In this document: one piece after another, positions 21,760-33,074 of the stretch
Numbering within the stretch: position 1 is the stretch's first letter
Layout: the number at the start of each line of letters is the position of its first letter
NCBI RefSeq assembly: GCF_027595985.1
Contig: NC_073313.1
Coordinates: forward strand, 107,626,552-107,690,551
Origin: Sorex araneus
Taxonomy: Eukaryota; Chordata; Mammalia; Eulipotyphla; Soricidae
Direction: 5' to 3'
Length of the DNA stretch: 64,000 nt
Made by a program: the position numbers and the translations under genes
The notes under the pieces: model-generated
The model's database searches: none
Seen by the model: the letters and a program-made list of their open reading frames with translations, nothing else
Told to the model about the DNA's origin: nothing

Positions 21760-22150
21760 GGTTACAGTCATTAAAGCCAAATTTCCAATTGAAGTTCAGC
21801 ATGGAAATCGGAGCCATTAATGAAGCCATTTAATGAGTGCTATAACTTCATGCTTCCTTCCTTGAAGAGAGTAACTTGAGGTATCCAGATGTTGCATTCC
21901 AACACCAGAAGCTGCACAGCCACATCCTGAATGTTCCTGGGTTTTGTTGTAGACGATTTAGCAAGAAAACCTCAGGAGAAAATACAAGCCAGTGTCTGAA
22001 TCAATTCCTGCCTCTTGTTGGTCCTTATTAATTAACACTTGAAGAACATCATGCCAAATGCTGTGCAAGGCTTGGGATTAGATAGGCTGTATTTGTCAGG
22101 AAAAGCAGAATTGGAAAGGGTGTGAGGATGACAGTCTTATAATACAGTTC
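21760..22150. promoter_or_regulatory. Candidate upstream regulatory block
   Basis: Repeat-free block about 0.6-1 kb before the CpG island with AT-rich homeodomain-like cores: GAGCCATTAATGA and AAGCCATTTAATGA (21811-21837, a near repeat) and TTATTAATTAACAC at about 22025. Function is inference from position and motif density only. Confidence 0.3.
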
Positions 22151-23121
22151 TACTGTATTTTATGTTGTTAATCTGGCAGGCAGCCAACACCCAAAAGTGT
22201 TTCCTAGGCAAGGTGCCTAAGCGTATTTTGCTGGATATTGTCCTAAAAGCATTGTGAATCTCCTATATGTTGAAACCAACAGGAGATGGCTTCGCATAAA
22301 GGTCCGTTTCCTATTTTTCCTATCCCAAGGAAAGCAACCTACAGTCTCTAGACGGAAAGCAACAGGGATGAAAGGACCTGGTCTCAATCAGCAGAGTTTA
22401 TCTGATTCTTGGGTCCCTCTGCACCCAGATGATCCTGCCTGCTAGGAGCAGGTTGAGAAGCAGCCGTTTCCTTTCAGGGTGGGAGGGTGGGGGCAAGAGA
22501 TCAGAGGAAGGTTTTATTTTTCTTTCCTTTCAGCGAGTCTGCGAGGGAAGGCGTGGCTGGGGAAACGAAGGAGGGCCTGAGAGGGTGCGTCAGGAGTGGG
22601 CTGCGTGGCCGGAGGTAAAGAGAGACACACACAGGAGCGGAGCGGGGGAGACAGAGATCAGCACGAAGATGCCTCTGACCTAGGCATTGAAATGGGAAGT
22701 GGGGCTGCGGCCAGATAGGTAAGAGAACGACGCCCTCCCGCTCTCACACTTTTTGCCTGGTGGTGCTGGTGGGGTCGGGGAGGGGGGGGTCGGGGTAGAA
22801 AAGAGGAGAAGCGAAGAGCAGGGCATCGCCAGCAATTACCCCCAAAGCAGAGCTGGTGCCTCGACAGGCTTATTCATCCCCCCCTCCACCCACCCAGGAA
22901 CTTCGGGAGGGCTGGCCAAGTGCTTCCCCGGTGCCTGGGGTGCAGATGCGTGCCAGCCAGCTCCTGGAGCGGCTCGGGTGGAGTCCGTCGTCCAAGCTCC
23001 GGAGGAGGCGAGTGGTGCACGGGGCTGGGGAGGAAGGTGCCCGTGCACGCGTGCAGGCTCAAGAGCACAGAAGGCGAGGCAGGCCGGGGGTGGGGTGGGG
23101 GGGGAGGAGATTGAGGACGCG

Positions 23122-23149
23122 GTGGTGTGTGTGTGTGTGTGTGTGTGTG
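23122..23149. repeat. (GT)n microsatellite in the CpG island
   Basis: GTG followed by about 12 GT units ending GCGGGGGGCGG; alternating purine-pyrimidine, a potential Z-DNA tract close to the presumed start of transcription. Confidence 0.93.
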
Positions 23150-23249
23150 CGGGGGGCGGGGGTAGGGCCCGCGGAAAGGAGGGCGGGTGAGGTGCGAGGC
23201 TGAAACGGGAAGGAGGCGAGGCGGGGGGAGTTGTGGTCCGAGGGCGGGG

Positions 23250-23462
23250 GGGGGGGCCCCGAAGCCGCGCCGGCCGGCCGGCGGGAGGCGGAGGCAGCGA
23301 GGGGGTGGAGAGAGGGAGGGGAAGAAGGAGGAAGCGAGCGCGGCCGCTGCAGGGGGAGGAAGAGCGGGAGGAGGAGCCGGGAGCGGCGGCGGCGGCTGCG
23401 GTCGCGGGGAAGGCGCGGCGGGCGCGGGGCGCGCGGGAGCCGGGCCGCGGGCTGCGCTGCCG
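23250..23462 (+). other. TMEM164: Probable noncoding exon 1 of TMEM164 (5' limit uncertain)
   Basis: The right boundary is a canonical donor, CTGCGCTGCCG|GTGAGTGG, with GTGAGT at 23463-23468. The left boundary is a guess within the CpG island. The segment is purine- and GC-rich, contains CGG units and has no ATG-initiated frame that could join the TMEM164 reading frame. In this reading it contributes only 5'UTR, and a 719-bp intron (23463-24181) separates it from exon 2. Other start sites or alternative first exons are possible. Confidence 0.5.
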
Positions 23463-24181
23463 GTGAGTGGAGCCCGGCGGGCCGGGCAGGGGTGGGGTCG
23501 GGCAGCGGGAAGATGCGGCGCCCGCGCGGGCGGAGGGACGGGGCGGGCGGGAGCCCAGCCCCTGGCTGGCCGGGCCTCCCGCCCGCCCTCCGGCTTCCTC
23601 CCGCCCCGGCTGGCCGGCGCGATGGGGGCAGGTCCCGGGCGGGCCGGAGGGCGGGCGGCCCGGGCCGCGGGGTGGAGCTGGGGGCTCGGGGGGTGCAGCC
23701 GGCGGCGGGCGGCTGCCCCGGGACGGCTCTAAATTGGCCGAAGGGCCCGTCGACGGCGAAGTTGCTCGCGGGGGGCAGAGGCGGCCACGCGGTTGCAGGA
23801 GTAAGCGAGTCCCCTGTGGCGCGCGCGTGAGACCAGGAGCCCCTGCCCTCCCCGTCGCCCTCCCCGCCTGCCCGGCCCCTGGCCCCTCTCCTGGCCCCCG
23901 CAAGTCCCCTCCGCGAGGGGCCACTCTCCGCCCCGTTGCCCCCACCCCACCCCGCTTCCCCGGGCACCTCTTCCCACCTCCCACCCCCCTCCCCGCTTCT
24001 CCCCGCGGCACTGCGGGGTCCCTTCAGGCCTCACCCTGACCCTCCCTGCGCCCCGCTTGCTTGCTTCACCACTGCCCCTTTCCCCGTTTCTTCCCTCCCT
24101 GCTTGTTACCCTTCCCTGCTTCGTAATTCCCGATGCAATTGCCTCTTTGAGACCTTTTTTTTTTCCTCTCCTTCCTTTTAG

Positions 24182-25047
<866 letters not shown>

Positions 25048-25686
25048 TAAGCCCAAGGAACCACTGGCACGCAGGCCCATGACCCTCCACAGACCTGCCC
25101 TGGCCTCTCTCAAGCAGAATGTCCATCCCCAACCAGGTGACCCCTTTGCAATCTCATGCCTGCCCACCGTGCCCCAGTCCTCCTGCCAAAAGTGAATTAC
25201 TCAGAGGCCTGTTGACACTCTTTCTTGGAGGTGGTCACGTAAGGTTCCTTGTCTCCACTGTGGGACTAGGGGAGGGAAATACTTTCAGGGGTTTCTCCGA
25301 ATAACAGTTCCATTTGGGGGTGAATGCTCTGAGTGGGTGAGGTTTGCCTCTGAATGCCACCGAAGCAACCCCCAGTTCCCGCTAGTGCACTCTGAGCCCA
25401 GGGGCGGGGGCTTGCTTTGAGGCTGGTGACCTCTATCTGTGGTGAGAGGGCATTTATTTTATGCATGCCTCCCTGTCTTATCACTCTTATTCTCTCTCCT
25501 GTGGTCATGGTTCAGGGGCGCTCAGAGAGCTGCTTTCTTTACCTCCTATTAGTGGTGCTAAGAAAAACAAATGGGATCTAAAAGGAAAGTTGCCAGATAC
25601 ATAAAAATAATCTGGGTGAGGACCAAGAGTGAGATTGTCTTTCTGTACTCAGCCTGTGTGGAGAGATGTTCTAAAACTATAAAATC

Positions 25687-25795
25687 ATGGAGGAGGAGGA
25701 GGAGGAGGAAGAGGAAGAGGAGGAGGTAGCGGAGGAGGAGGAGGAGGAGGAGGACGAAGAGCAGGAGGAGGAAGATGAGAAAGAGAAAGGGGAAA
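25687..25795. repeat. (GAG)n/(GGA)n purine tract
   Basis: About 110 bp almost purely G and A on the plus strand. The poly-Glu frame through it is a by-product. Such mirror-like purine tracts can form triplex DNA. It lies about 0.85 kb inside the intron. Confidence 0.95.
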
Positions 25796-26591
25796 CAACC
25801 TCTTTTTTAAGATTTCAGAGCTGGTGTCTTTGCTGGGCAGTTTTGAAACCTGTCATTAGCATCTCCATTGCTTTTGTATATAACAAAACCTGTGTTGGGG
25901 CAGGAGGTTGAGGTGATTAGCTCTGTTTTATAGGCCTATTGGGGCCTGGAGAGGTCATTTGCCTGCAGCCAAAAGACAAATTAGCAGCTGCCCTCTGCCT
26001 CCCCCCCCTTTTTGGATTGAAGGCTGTCGAAGGCTTGGCTGGGCAGGCTGATCAGCGCGGTGCTGGCTGTCTCATTGGAGCTCAACTCTTCTGTGTTCCC
26101 CGCATTTCACTGGATTGTTAGGATCCTGGCCTCAGTTTCCCAGTCTGGGAAATGTGTTGAATAGCTTTAGTCTACTTCTCTGGAAGTCCTGCAGATGGGC
26201 AGGAAGGTGCGGATTGCTTTGAAATAAGGAGCCTCTTATTGATTGGCATCGAGTGGGACTGGAGTGCGCAGCTTTTTTTTTTTTAAGAGCAGGCTTCTTG
26301 AGGAGTGGTGGTGCCTTTCACAGGAAGCCTAGGGCTCTCCCAGCTAGATCTTCTGTCTAAATTTGAGCCAATCCTCTTTCTTTCTTTCTCTTTATTTATG
26401 AATGGGCTTTTTGTTAATGAGAAGAAACAACACATCTCAGCCACTGTTCTTGGGACAGGAGTGCTTTTTGGGGATGGCAGGTGGTGAGGGTCAGAGGGGG
26501 CCGCTTTTACAAAGGGGTCTTGAGGCCTCTGGCACCCATATATCTCGAAGGTCAACAAAGGACTAAATTCAGCCCATCTGGGGCTGCTGCT

Positions 26592-26610
26592 GGTGTGATG
26601 ACGTCACACC
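26592..26610. promoter_or_regulatory. CRE-like palindrome
   Basis: GGTGTGATGACGTCACACC: full CRE core TGACGTCA (26599-26606) inside 7-bp inverted arms GGTGTGA/TCACACC. A full CRE is the known CREB/ATF site; use in vivo is unknown. Confidence 0.45.
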
Positions 26611-26667
26611 TGGCAGCACCAGACTTTTTAGTAGAAAGGTTTCTAGAGGCTTTTAGAAGATGCAGGA

Positions 26668-26765
26668 GATTTAGTCCTGGCATTAATGAGTTGTGTGACT
26701 TTGGGGAAAATACACTCCCTGGGCCTCAGTTCCCCCATCTGCAGTGAGAGGCGGTGTCTTCTAAG
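26668..26765 (+). mobile_element. MIR fragment
   Basis: GAGTTGTGTGACTTTGGGGA, CTGGGCCTCAGTTCCCCCAT and CTGCAGTGAGAGG match the MIR core (TGTGTGACCTTGGGCAAG, CCTCAGTTTCCTCATCTG). Confidence 0.75.
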
Positions 26766-26869
26766 TATTGATGGTATGTGTTGTTGGGGATTCTTGGGAA
26801 GTATATAGCCCAGGGTTAATCTAGAAATGCTTTTGGACAACTTGTGTAGGAAAAGGAAAATAGTTTCTT

Positions 26870-27065
26870 CTCAGCTTGCGCTTTGAGCCCGTGTTCTCTG
26901 TTGAACATGAATCTCGCCTGTTTGTCTGTTTCTTTGCTGCGTATTTCCACTTATTTCCACTCTGGAGAGGCCTGTGTTCTCTCTTGAGCACAGACTTCCC
27001 TCTTTCCTCTCACATCTTTCTCAATAAATTTCAGTAAAAACTAACTTGCTTTATCAAGAAAAAAA
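26870..27065 (+). mobile_element. Possible old LTR fragment
   Basis: Contains two near copies of a GTGTTCTCT-TTGA-CA unit (26892 and 26971 regions) and ends CTTTCTCAATAAATTTCAGT with an AATAAA at 27023-27028, a layout seen in retroviral LTR ends. No internal retroviral sequence follows. Low confidence; family not assigned. Confidence 0.25.
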
Positions 27066-29462
27066 TAGTTTCTTCTCTGGCAAGGTCATGTAGCTCTATC
27101 TTTTCATCCTTGTTCATCTTTGTTCCCTCTGTGACCCCAGGAAAGTCAGCCTGACCAAGTCACTGTTGGGAACATGTGCAGAGGATGATGAAATCATCTG
27201 CCAGCTTTGCATCTGCGTGCTGTTGCAGAGAGAGATGAATGTTTAGGGCCGATGGGCTGATATCCTTTTCACCTGTGCTTTCTTCTGTTGTCCTGTGCTG
27301 AGCCAGAACTCTGAAGCCATAGGGAGGGCAGAGAAGACACGCAGGCTGAGAATTTTTGTGTCTCACTTGGATCAGGCCCCTTTGCCCTTGACTCCCAAAT
27401 TACAGCCTTGGTTCATTTAAATAGGGACCTTTGACCTGCATGGGCACTTTGCTTCAGAGACATCTAACATTCTATGCAATCCCTATGCTTCTTCCTGGGA
27501 AGCAGAAAGGTATAGCTTTTAAAAAGTTGCTGTGAGTCCTGAAAAACAAAATTGAACAACAGATGGTTGCAACAGTTTTCCGACTTGGTTGCCGCAATGA
27601 CTAAGGATAGTAAGGATGGTTAATAATACCTTACATCTATCTAGGATGTTACTGTATATAAGGCACTTTCATATGCTTCCTCTTGTTTAGCATTGGATAG
27701 ATTTACTGGTGCCCAGAGCAAGAAAATTAAAACGTTTTCTGTGGCTGTAAACTCGAAAGGGCAGAGATCAACTACGAAGTCATGCTTTGGCAAGTGAATT
27801 AGGGTTTATTATGCTAGTAAGTTCTGTGGATTTCAGGGGTCCTGGTAAGGAAAGAGAAGCTTTAGCTGAAGCGAAAGAGCTAGTTTAGCAGTAATAACGT
27901 CTCTGATGTGTCTCTTCGACCAGCATAAGTTGATTTTGACTTCATAGAAAGGTTTTGTTTCTCCGAGTCCCGGTAAGTTTCAAACAAGGGTGGTATTGCT
28001 TTGTGCCAGGAAATAGAAGGGTTGGTGGGAATTAGTAACTCAGCCTCAGCTCCCATTTTTTAGTTCGTTAAATATTTATTCCCAAGGCAAGTAAACAGAC
28101 CCTCATCATGGCCATTCTGCTTTTGGGTGACCGCCAACATCAGAAGCATAAGCACCAGGAAGGGCAGTGATGGGGTGTGGGGGAAGAACAAAGTGGGGAG
28201 CACTTCTAGTGGTGCTTAGGAGCAGAAGAGCAGTTCTTGTGCCTATTTTCTGTTCTTGAACAATATTCTGTGTCTTGGGCTTCTTTTTGGTCATGTCTGT
28301 TCTCTCCAAGGTCTCAGGACTGTGGATTAAGAGAGCCGCTCCATCTCACATCTGAACTCAATGAGGTGTTTGAGGGTTCTTGGGCCCAGCAAGCACAGGG
28401 TTTATTAGCGCAGTACTATTAAACAACCCCCCCTGCTGTATGCATTGTGGCATTGCCAATGACATGGTTAAATGTTTCTTCCCGCACGGCTTGTTTCTGT
28501 GTACATGGTATTTAGGCAGAGAGGGGTGACTGGGAATGAATTTGATTGAATGATTAATTAGGTTGCTTACCAAAAAGCTCTGCAGAAGTTAGTAGTTGTT
28601 ATGGCTTTAGAAGTGAGAGGCCACTGTGGGAATTGGGGCTTTAGCAGGAAGAGATTCTCAGAGCTATTTACGTCTGAAAATCTGCAATTCCTCAGCAGAC
28701 TGCAAAAATTGCCAATTTGACTGATTGCATTCACACAGACTGGTCGTCTTAAATGAGTGGCTCTTTCTCACCCTTCCATGCAATTATATTGTCTCTGTTT
28801 TAGGAACTTAACACATCCATTTGGGATGTCTTCTCTAACGACCCAGTTCCTTTTGGTTCTGTATCAACATCTGCATCAACATCTTCTGATTAGATGCCAA
28901 ACTTAGTGACTAGAGCACATGACAGTGAATGCTGCTTGCATGTCTCTCTGTGCATAAGATACCCTGGATTCAAGCTATACATTTTGGCAAATACTAAATG
29001 ATTCTTTCTATCCCAGAGCCCCAGACCACTGGTTTTTCTCCAGTAATACTGAGGAAGCCCTGCCTCTACTCGAGTTGCCTTTCTATTTCTTTTCTGTCTT
29101 CTTTTCAAGATGGTAGAAGTCTGACTTCCATCAGAGATGTCGTACTTGCTTTTGCTTTACTGTTTTGAATTTTTTAGTTTCTCCTAGATGAAAGCATGAA
29201 ATGGCAAAGATTTAGGACAGTTTGGAACTTTTGGTGCTATCACTTGAAGCTCACTGAATATATCTGATGGAGTTCCACTTGCTCTGTGTCAGCTTTGTTG
29301 TAAAGAAAACCTGATGGATTTGAGAACTAGGCTTTCGGTCCCTCCACTCCACTGACTTTAGACCAGCCACATCTCCTCATTCCCATCTGTTGTCTGGAGT
29401 GCTGATAACTGCTCCTGCTTGGAATTTATGTCCATGGGTAATGAGTACAATGAGGGATCCAG

Positions 29463-29488
29463 CCATCTGCTGACAGCTTATCAGATGG
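29463..29488. promoter_or_regulatory. Inverted E-box/GATA motif cluster
   Basis: CCATCTG (29463-29469) and CAGATGG (29482-29488) are perfect inverted 7-mers around CTGACAGCTTAT. On the minus strand the right arm overlaps as CATCTGATAAG, an E-box fused to a GATA site. Seen directly; binding is inference. Confidence 0.35.
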
Positions 29489-30610
29489 ACTGTGTCTTGT
29501 GTCATCAGTCCAAAGGGATACATGGGAATGATGTTTATATGGGCCTCGAGAGTGAGGCATTATATTATACTTCTACAGTGGGCATGACAGTGCTTTTAGA
29601 ATTATTTTACGTCTCTCCCTGTCCTTGCCCACTTAGGAAATTTGCAGGGAATTTTTCCATCTTTCATTGTTATAGTCTTTTGGGGACGTCCATTATAAAG
29701 AAACGTGGTATGCATTTGTGGATTAAACAACACACAGACAGCCTTGGGATTTAAATATATGATGCTAGTTTTGCTCATGGCTTGCTACAGAAACCAGAGC
29801 TAATGATTTAACCTGTTCCTGTCTTGGTCTTCTCTGTGAAATGGGCCGTGTTGGAAACAAAACATTATAATCTTGTGAAAAATTATGTGGTCACTTAAAC
29901 AGAGAAGCTGGGCAAATTTGACCAAAGCTGCCAGGCAGCCAGTAAATTTTTACCTCAGATTCAGAAATTGCAAAACCTCAGTTCCTTTTCAACTTTCTTT
30001 GATAGCTATTAGAATACATTCCTCTCATCATTTCTGTTACTTTGGTTTGGATCCTGGCCCATTGTTCTTGCCTTTCTAATGCATAGCCTAGAAAACTGGA
30101 TGCAGTGATTCTCACCAGTGCGAAGCCACATCTAGCAGAGAGGAAAGATTTACTTCCCAGCCTTTCCCTGCCAGGCACCTGTTAATACAACCCAGCATGG
30201 CGCTTGCTTTCAAATAACAGTATGTTGCTGGCTCCTACTCAGGGGGTAAGCCACAGGCTCTCTGAATTTTTGTCCCTTTGCCATGCATGATGTGCCACTT
30301 TTGTCAACTTCATGAGATTTGTTTTTTTTCCTGCCCTTGGTAGATACGCCTGAAGGGTCTAGATCCAAAACCTTACTAGATGACCCTGACTTCTGAGATT
30401 GTTCATCCTCTTTTCCCTGAGACCATTTAGCCCCTTAACATAGACCTTTGTGTAAATGTGAGTGATTCTGTAAGAGCTGGGCTGGGGCACTGGGTTTTGT
30501 ATGTTGGTTCAGTCTCCATTTGTGGGAGCACTTTTGAAAGGAAAAGAGTGGTGTTTTCCCCCTCTTCTCCCTTTATAACTCCCTGCAGAGCTTAATATCA
30601 TACCGTAGTG

Positions 30611-30630
30611 CACATTAATTGGTTAATGTG
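30611..30630. promoter_or_regulatory. Homeodomain-type palindrome
   Basis: CACATTAA at 30611-30618 and TTAATGTG at 30623-30630 form a perfect inverted repeat with TTGG between them, resembling paired homeodomain or HNF1-like half sites. It sits in repeat-free sequence. Confidence 0.4.
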
Positions 30631-31117
30631 TGCCCCGATGATGATGGCTGAATGATTGACATAGTGGAGCTGCTTCTTTCTTCCCTTTTTCCTTTTCCCT
30701 CTGGTGGCCCAGTCTATATGCCTTTGAGGTCTCCTAGGCACTGTTCTTGGGTCTCTTGTGCCCATTAGCACACTCTCCAGCCTGTTTTCTGAAATAGCTA
30801 GATGAGAGAGATGGTTTCAGATCCAGCTCACACTTCTTTTTTGTTGAATTTCCATCACAAAGAGCTGGTTATTAGAACTGTGGCCTGTTCTCTGCCCAAA
30901 ACTATCTGCCTACTTTCATCCCAATGAGGAAATTATGTGTCGGATGTGATCTTAATTCCCTGGTAGACATTTAGACGTGTCTACTTTCTTCTTTTGTTTC
31001 TTTGATTTCATATAATTTGAAAAAAAGAAGTTATTAGGCTGGTGACTCACTTTTTATCTCTTTCTCCCTTTCTGTATTTTGCAGTGGGAAGCATATTGGT
31101 TCTCAAATGAAAGTGTA

Positions 31118-31293
31118 TTTTTTTTTTTGCTTTTTGGGTCACACCTGGCGATGCACAGGGGTTACTCCTGGCTCTGCACTCAGGAATTACCCCTGGCCGT
31201 GCTCAGGGGACCATACGGGATGCTGGGATTTGAACCCGGGTCGGCCGCGTGCAAGGCAAACACCCTACCTGCTGTGCTATCTCTCCAGCCCCA
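31118..31293 (-). mobile_element. Shrew-type SINE, class A, young
   Basis: Near-consensus antisense copy: poly(T), GCTTTTTGGGTCACACCTGG, GCACAGGGGTTACTCCTGGC, TTTGAACCCGGGTCGGCCGC, GTGCTATCTCTCCAGCCCC. Flanking direct repeats TGCAGTGGGAAGCATATTG lie at 31080-31098 and 31294-31312; 19 extra bases separate the left repeat from the poly(T). Confidence 0.95.
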
Positions 31294-31555
31294 TGCAGTG
31301 GGAAGCATATTGTCACCTGGTTTCACTTGAAATGTCCTCTGCAAGAAGAGCCAGGTTTCTCAACTTTTCTTGTTCTTAAAGTGTCTTTTTAAAAAACTTG
31401 TTTTCTAGCTTTCTTGCAGTGCAATTCACAGAAAATTGTAAGGTATTTAGCATGTACAGCATAGATATCTGTAATGCAAATAGATAACCCCACTGACTTA
31501 ACAAAAACATCTATCTATGGTCATTCTTCGCATTTCTTAAATTGAAACTATTTAG

Positions 31556-31700
31556 GGGCCAATAGATAACTAAATGGGCTGAGCACATATTTTGCATGCA
31601 GGAGGCGTGGGTTCCACCTCTGGCACCACATGGTCCCCTGAGTACCACCAGAAGTAATCTCTGAGCACTTAAGGGTGTTGCCCCAAAAGAAAGAAATAAA
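31556..31700 (+). mobile_element. Shrew-type SINE, class A, diverged
   Basis: GGGGCCAATAGATAACTAAA head, TTTTGCATGCAGGAGGCGTG, GGCACCACATGGTCCCCTGA, TCTGAGCACTTAAGGGTGTT, ending CCCCAAAAGAAAG. Confidence 0.82.
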
Positions 31701-32289
31701 TACTAATGATAAATTGAGAGTTTCTTGTCTCAGGTGCACTTCATTGCCAGTTTCTGGGTGAGTGGAAATCAGGAGACTGTAGATGTGGTGAGTAATGATT
31801 CTTTAACGTTTTGAGTCTCTTGGAAGCTTGTAATAACGCAGATGCCAATTCTCTACAGAGTCTGAGTAGGTGTAGGGCAAGGATGAGGATCTGCAGTTAT
31901 TATAAACGCCCGAGTTATTCTGATGCCAGACTCATCTGGACCCCACTTTCAGAGACTTTATTTAGTGGATAAGATGTTAGGTGGGAAGTTGGTTCAAATG
32001 CTCATTATTCTGCTTGGGAATCTGGGTGCCCTATGTCACCCAGATCCCCAGTTCGGCATCTAGTTTTCTGGTCGCATGCCCATCATCTATCTGTATTTAT
32101 GTAGGTGTTAACATGGCAAAGATTATAGAATGAGGGTCACGCATTATTGTGAGGTGGATTTTAAGGCTGCTTCAAAAATAATTCAATGCCTGGTCCTTGT
32201 GTCAGTTGAGTATTTCTACCAGTGCATCTAAATCTTCCATTCCCTTCACATTTCCTCCCTTCTTTCTAGTCTCTTGAGGTCTTTAGAAA

Positions 32290-32830
32290 GTAACAATAGG
32301 AAGTATTGACTCAGTGTTGCAGGACTCTTGCTTTAAAGGCTCAGGCAAATTTATTCATCTTGAATCCATTCAAGAACCATTTCCCCCCCAAGGGCTTATT
32401 ACATTTTAAAAGCACGAAAGATGCAAAGGTAAAAAAGGAAAAATTCCTGCCCCTCACAGCCCCACCCTCATGTTGCTCACAGTGTAGGTCAGATAGGCTA
32501 GAAAACAGACTAAATGACAGTCTGATGTACAGGAACAGATTGAAGAAAACATAGAGAACAGAGGGTCTTTTCTCCCTAGGACAATTAAGGAAAGCTTCCA
32601 GGAGAGATGGGTGATTTGTGAGCTGGCTCATGAAGGAGGAAGGAGACTTCTGCAGAAGTGGGACACCTTGTTTGTCTCATTTGCTTCAGCTAGTGTCTCT
32701 AACGGGATCTGGCTCACGGCAGGCACGTCTGTGTCAGTGAATGGGTAGGAGTGTACTGGGTGCTGCAAGAAGCAGGGAACACGAGGCATAAGAATTAATA
32801 TGTGCACAGGCACGAAGTTGGCTTCCTTTT
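32290..32830 (+). mobile_element. Possible ancient LINE (L2-like) remnant
   Basis: TTCCTGCCCCTCACAGCC, GAAAGCTTCCAGGAGAGATG, GTGATTTGTGAGCTGGCTCA and ATATGTGCACAGGCACGAAG recall the order of a mammal-wide L2-type 3' region. Weak similarity from memory. Confidence 0.3.
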
Positions 32831-32899
32831 TACAGGAGCATGTCTTAACTGTAACTTGGAGTGGTTTTACATTTTATTATCGAAGCAGACTTCTATTTG

Positions 32900-33070
32900 G
32901 GGGCCAGGGTCTGAGATTTGGGCCCACACCTGGTGGGGCTTAGGGATTACTCTTGGGTCTGTGCTCAGGGATCACTTGTGATGGGTCTTGGGGGCCCCTA
33001 GGAAGCTCTGGGGATGGAACCCGTGTTGGCCCTGTGCAAGGCATATGCCTCAGTTGCTCTCTGGCCCGCT
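32900..33070 (-). mobile_element. Shrew-type SINE, class A
   Basis: Antisense: GGGCCCACACCTGGTGGGGC, TTAGGGATTACTCTTGGGTC, CTCAGGGATCACTTGTGATG, GGGATGGAACCCGTGTTGGC, TTGCTCTCTGGCCCG. Confidence 0.85.
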
Positions 33071-33074
33071 CAGA

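Larger units (their letters stand above)
22730..24060. promoter_or_regulatory. TMEM164: CpG island promoter of TMEM164
   Basis: About 1.3 kb of very GC- and CpG-rich sequence, the only such island in the window. It contains G-runs (for example 23243-23255), a CGG cluster (GGCGGCGGCGGCTGCGG near 23384), a GT repeat at 23122-23149 and GC-box-like GGGCGGG strings. No TATA box is evident. It ends just before exon 2 of TMEM164 and encloses a probable noncoding first exon. Dispersed transcription starts would be expected for a TATA-less CpG-island promoter; the exact start cannot be read from sequence. Confidence 0.85.

Noticed and set aside
22836-24011. 391-codon minus-strand open frame in the CpG island
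   Set aside because: Pro/Arg/Gly-rich translation typical of GC-rich DNA lacking stops; overlapping frames on both strands are equally open and no domain is visible.
23187-24039. Several long plus-strand open frames in the CpG island
   Set aside because: Low-complexity Gly/Arg/Ala products from base composition; they cross the presumed exon 1 donor and intron.
25687-25911. Poly-glutamate open frame
   Set aside because: Direct translation of a GAG purine repeat; no gene context.
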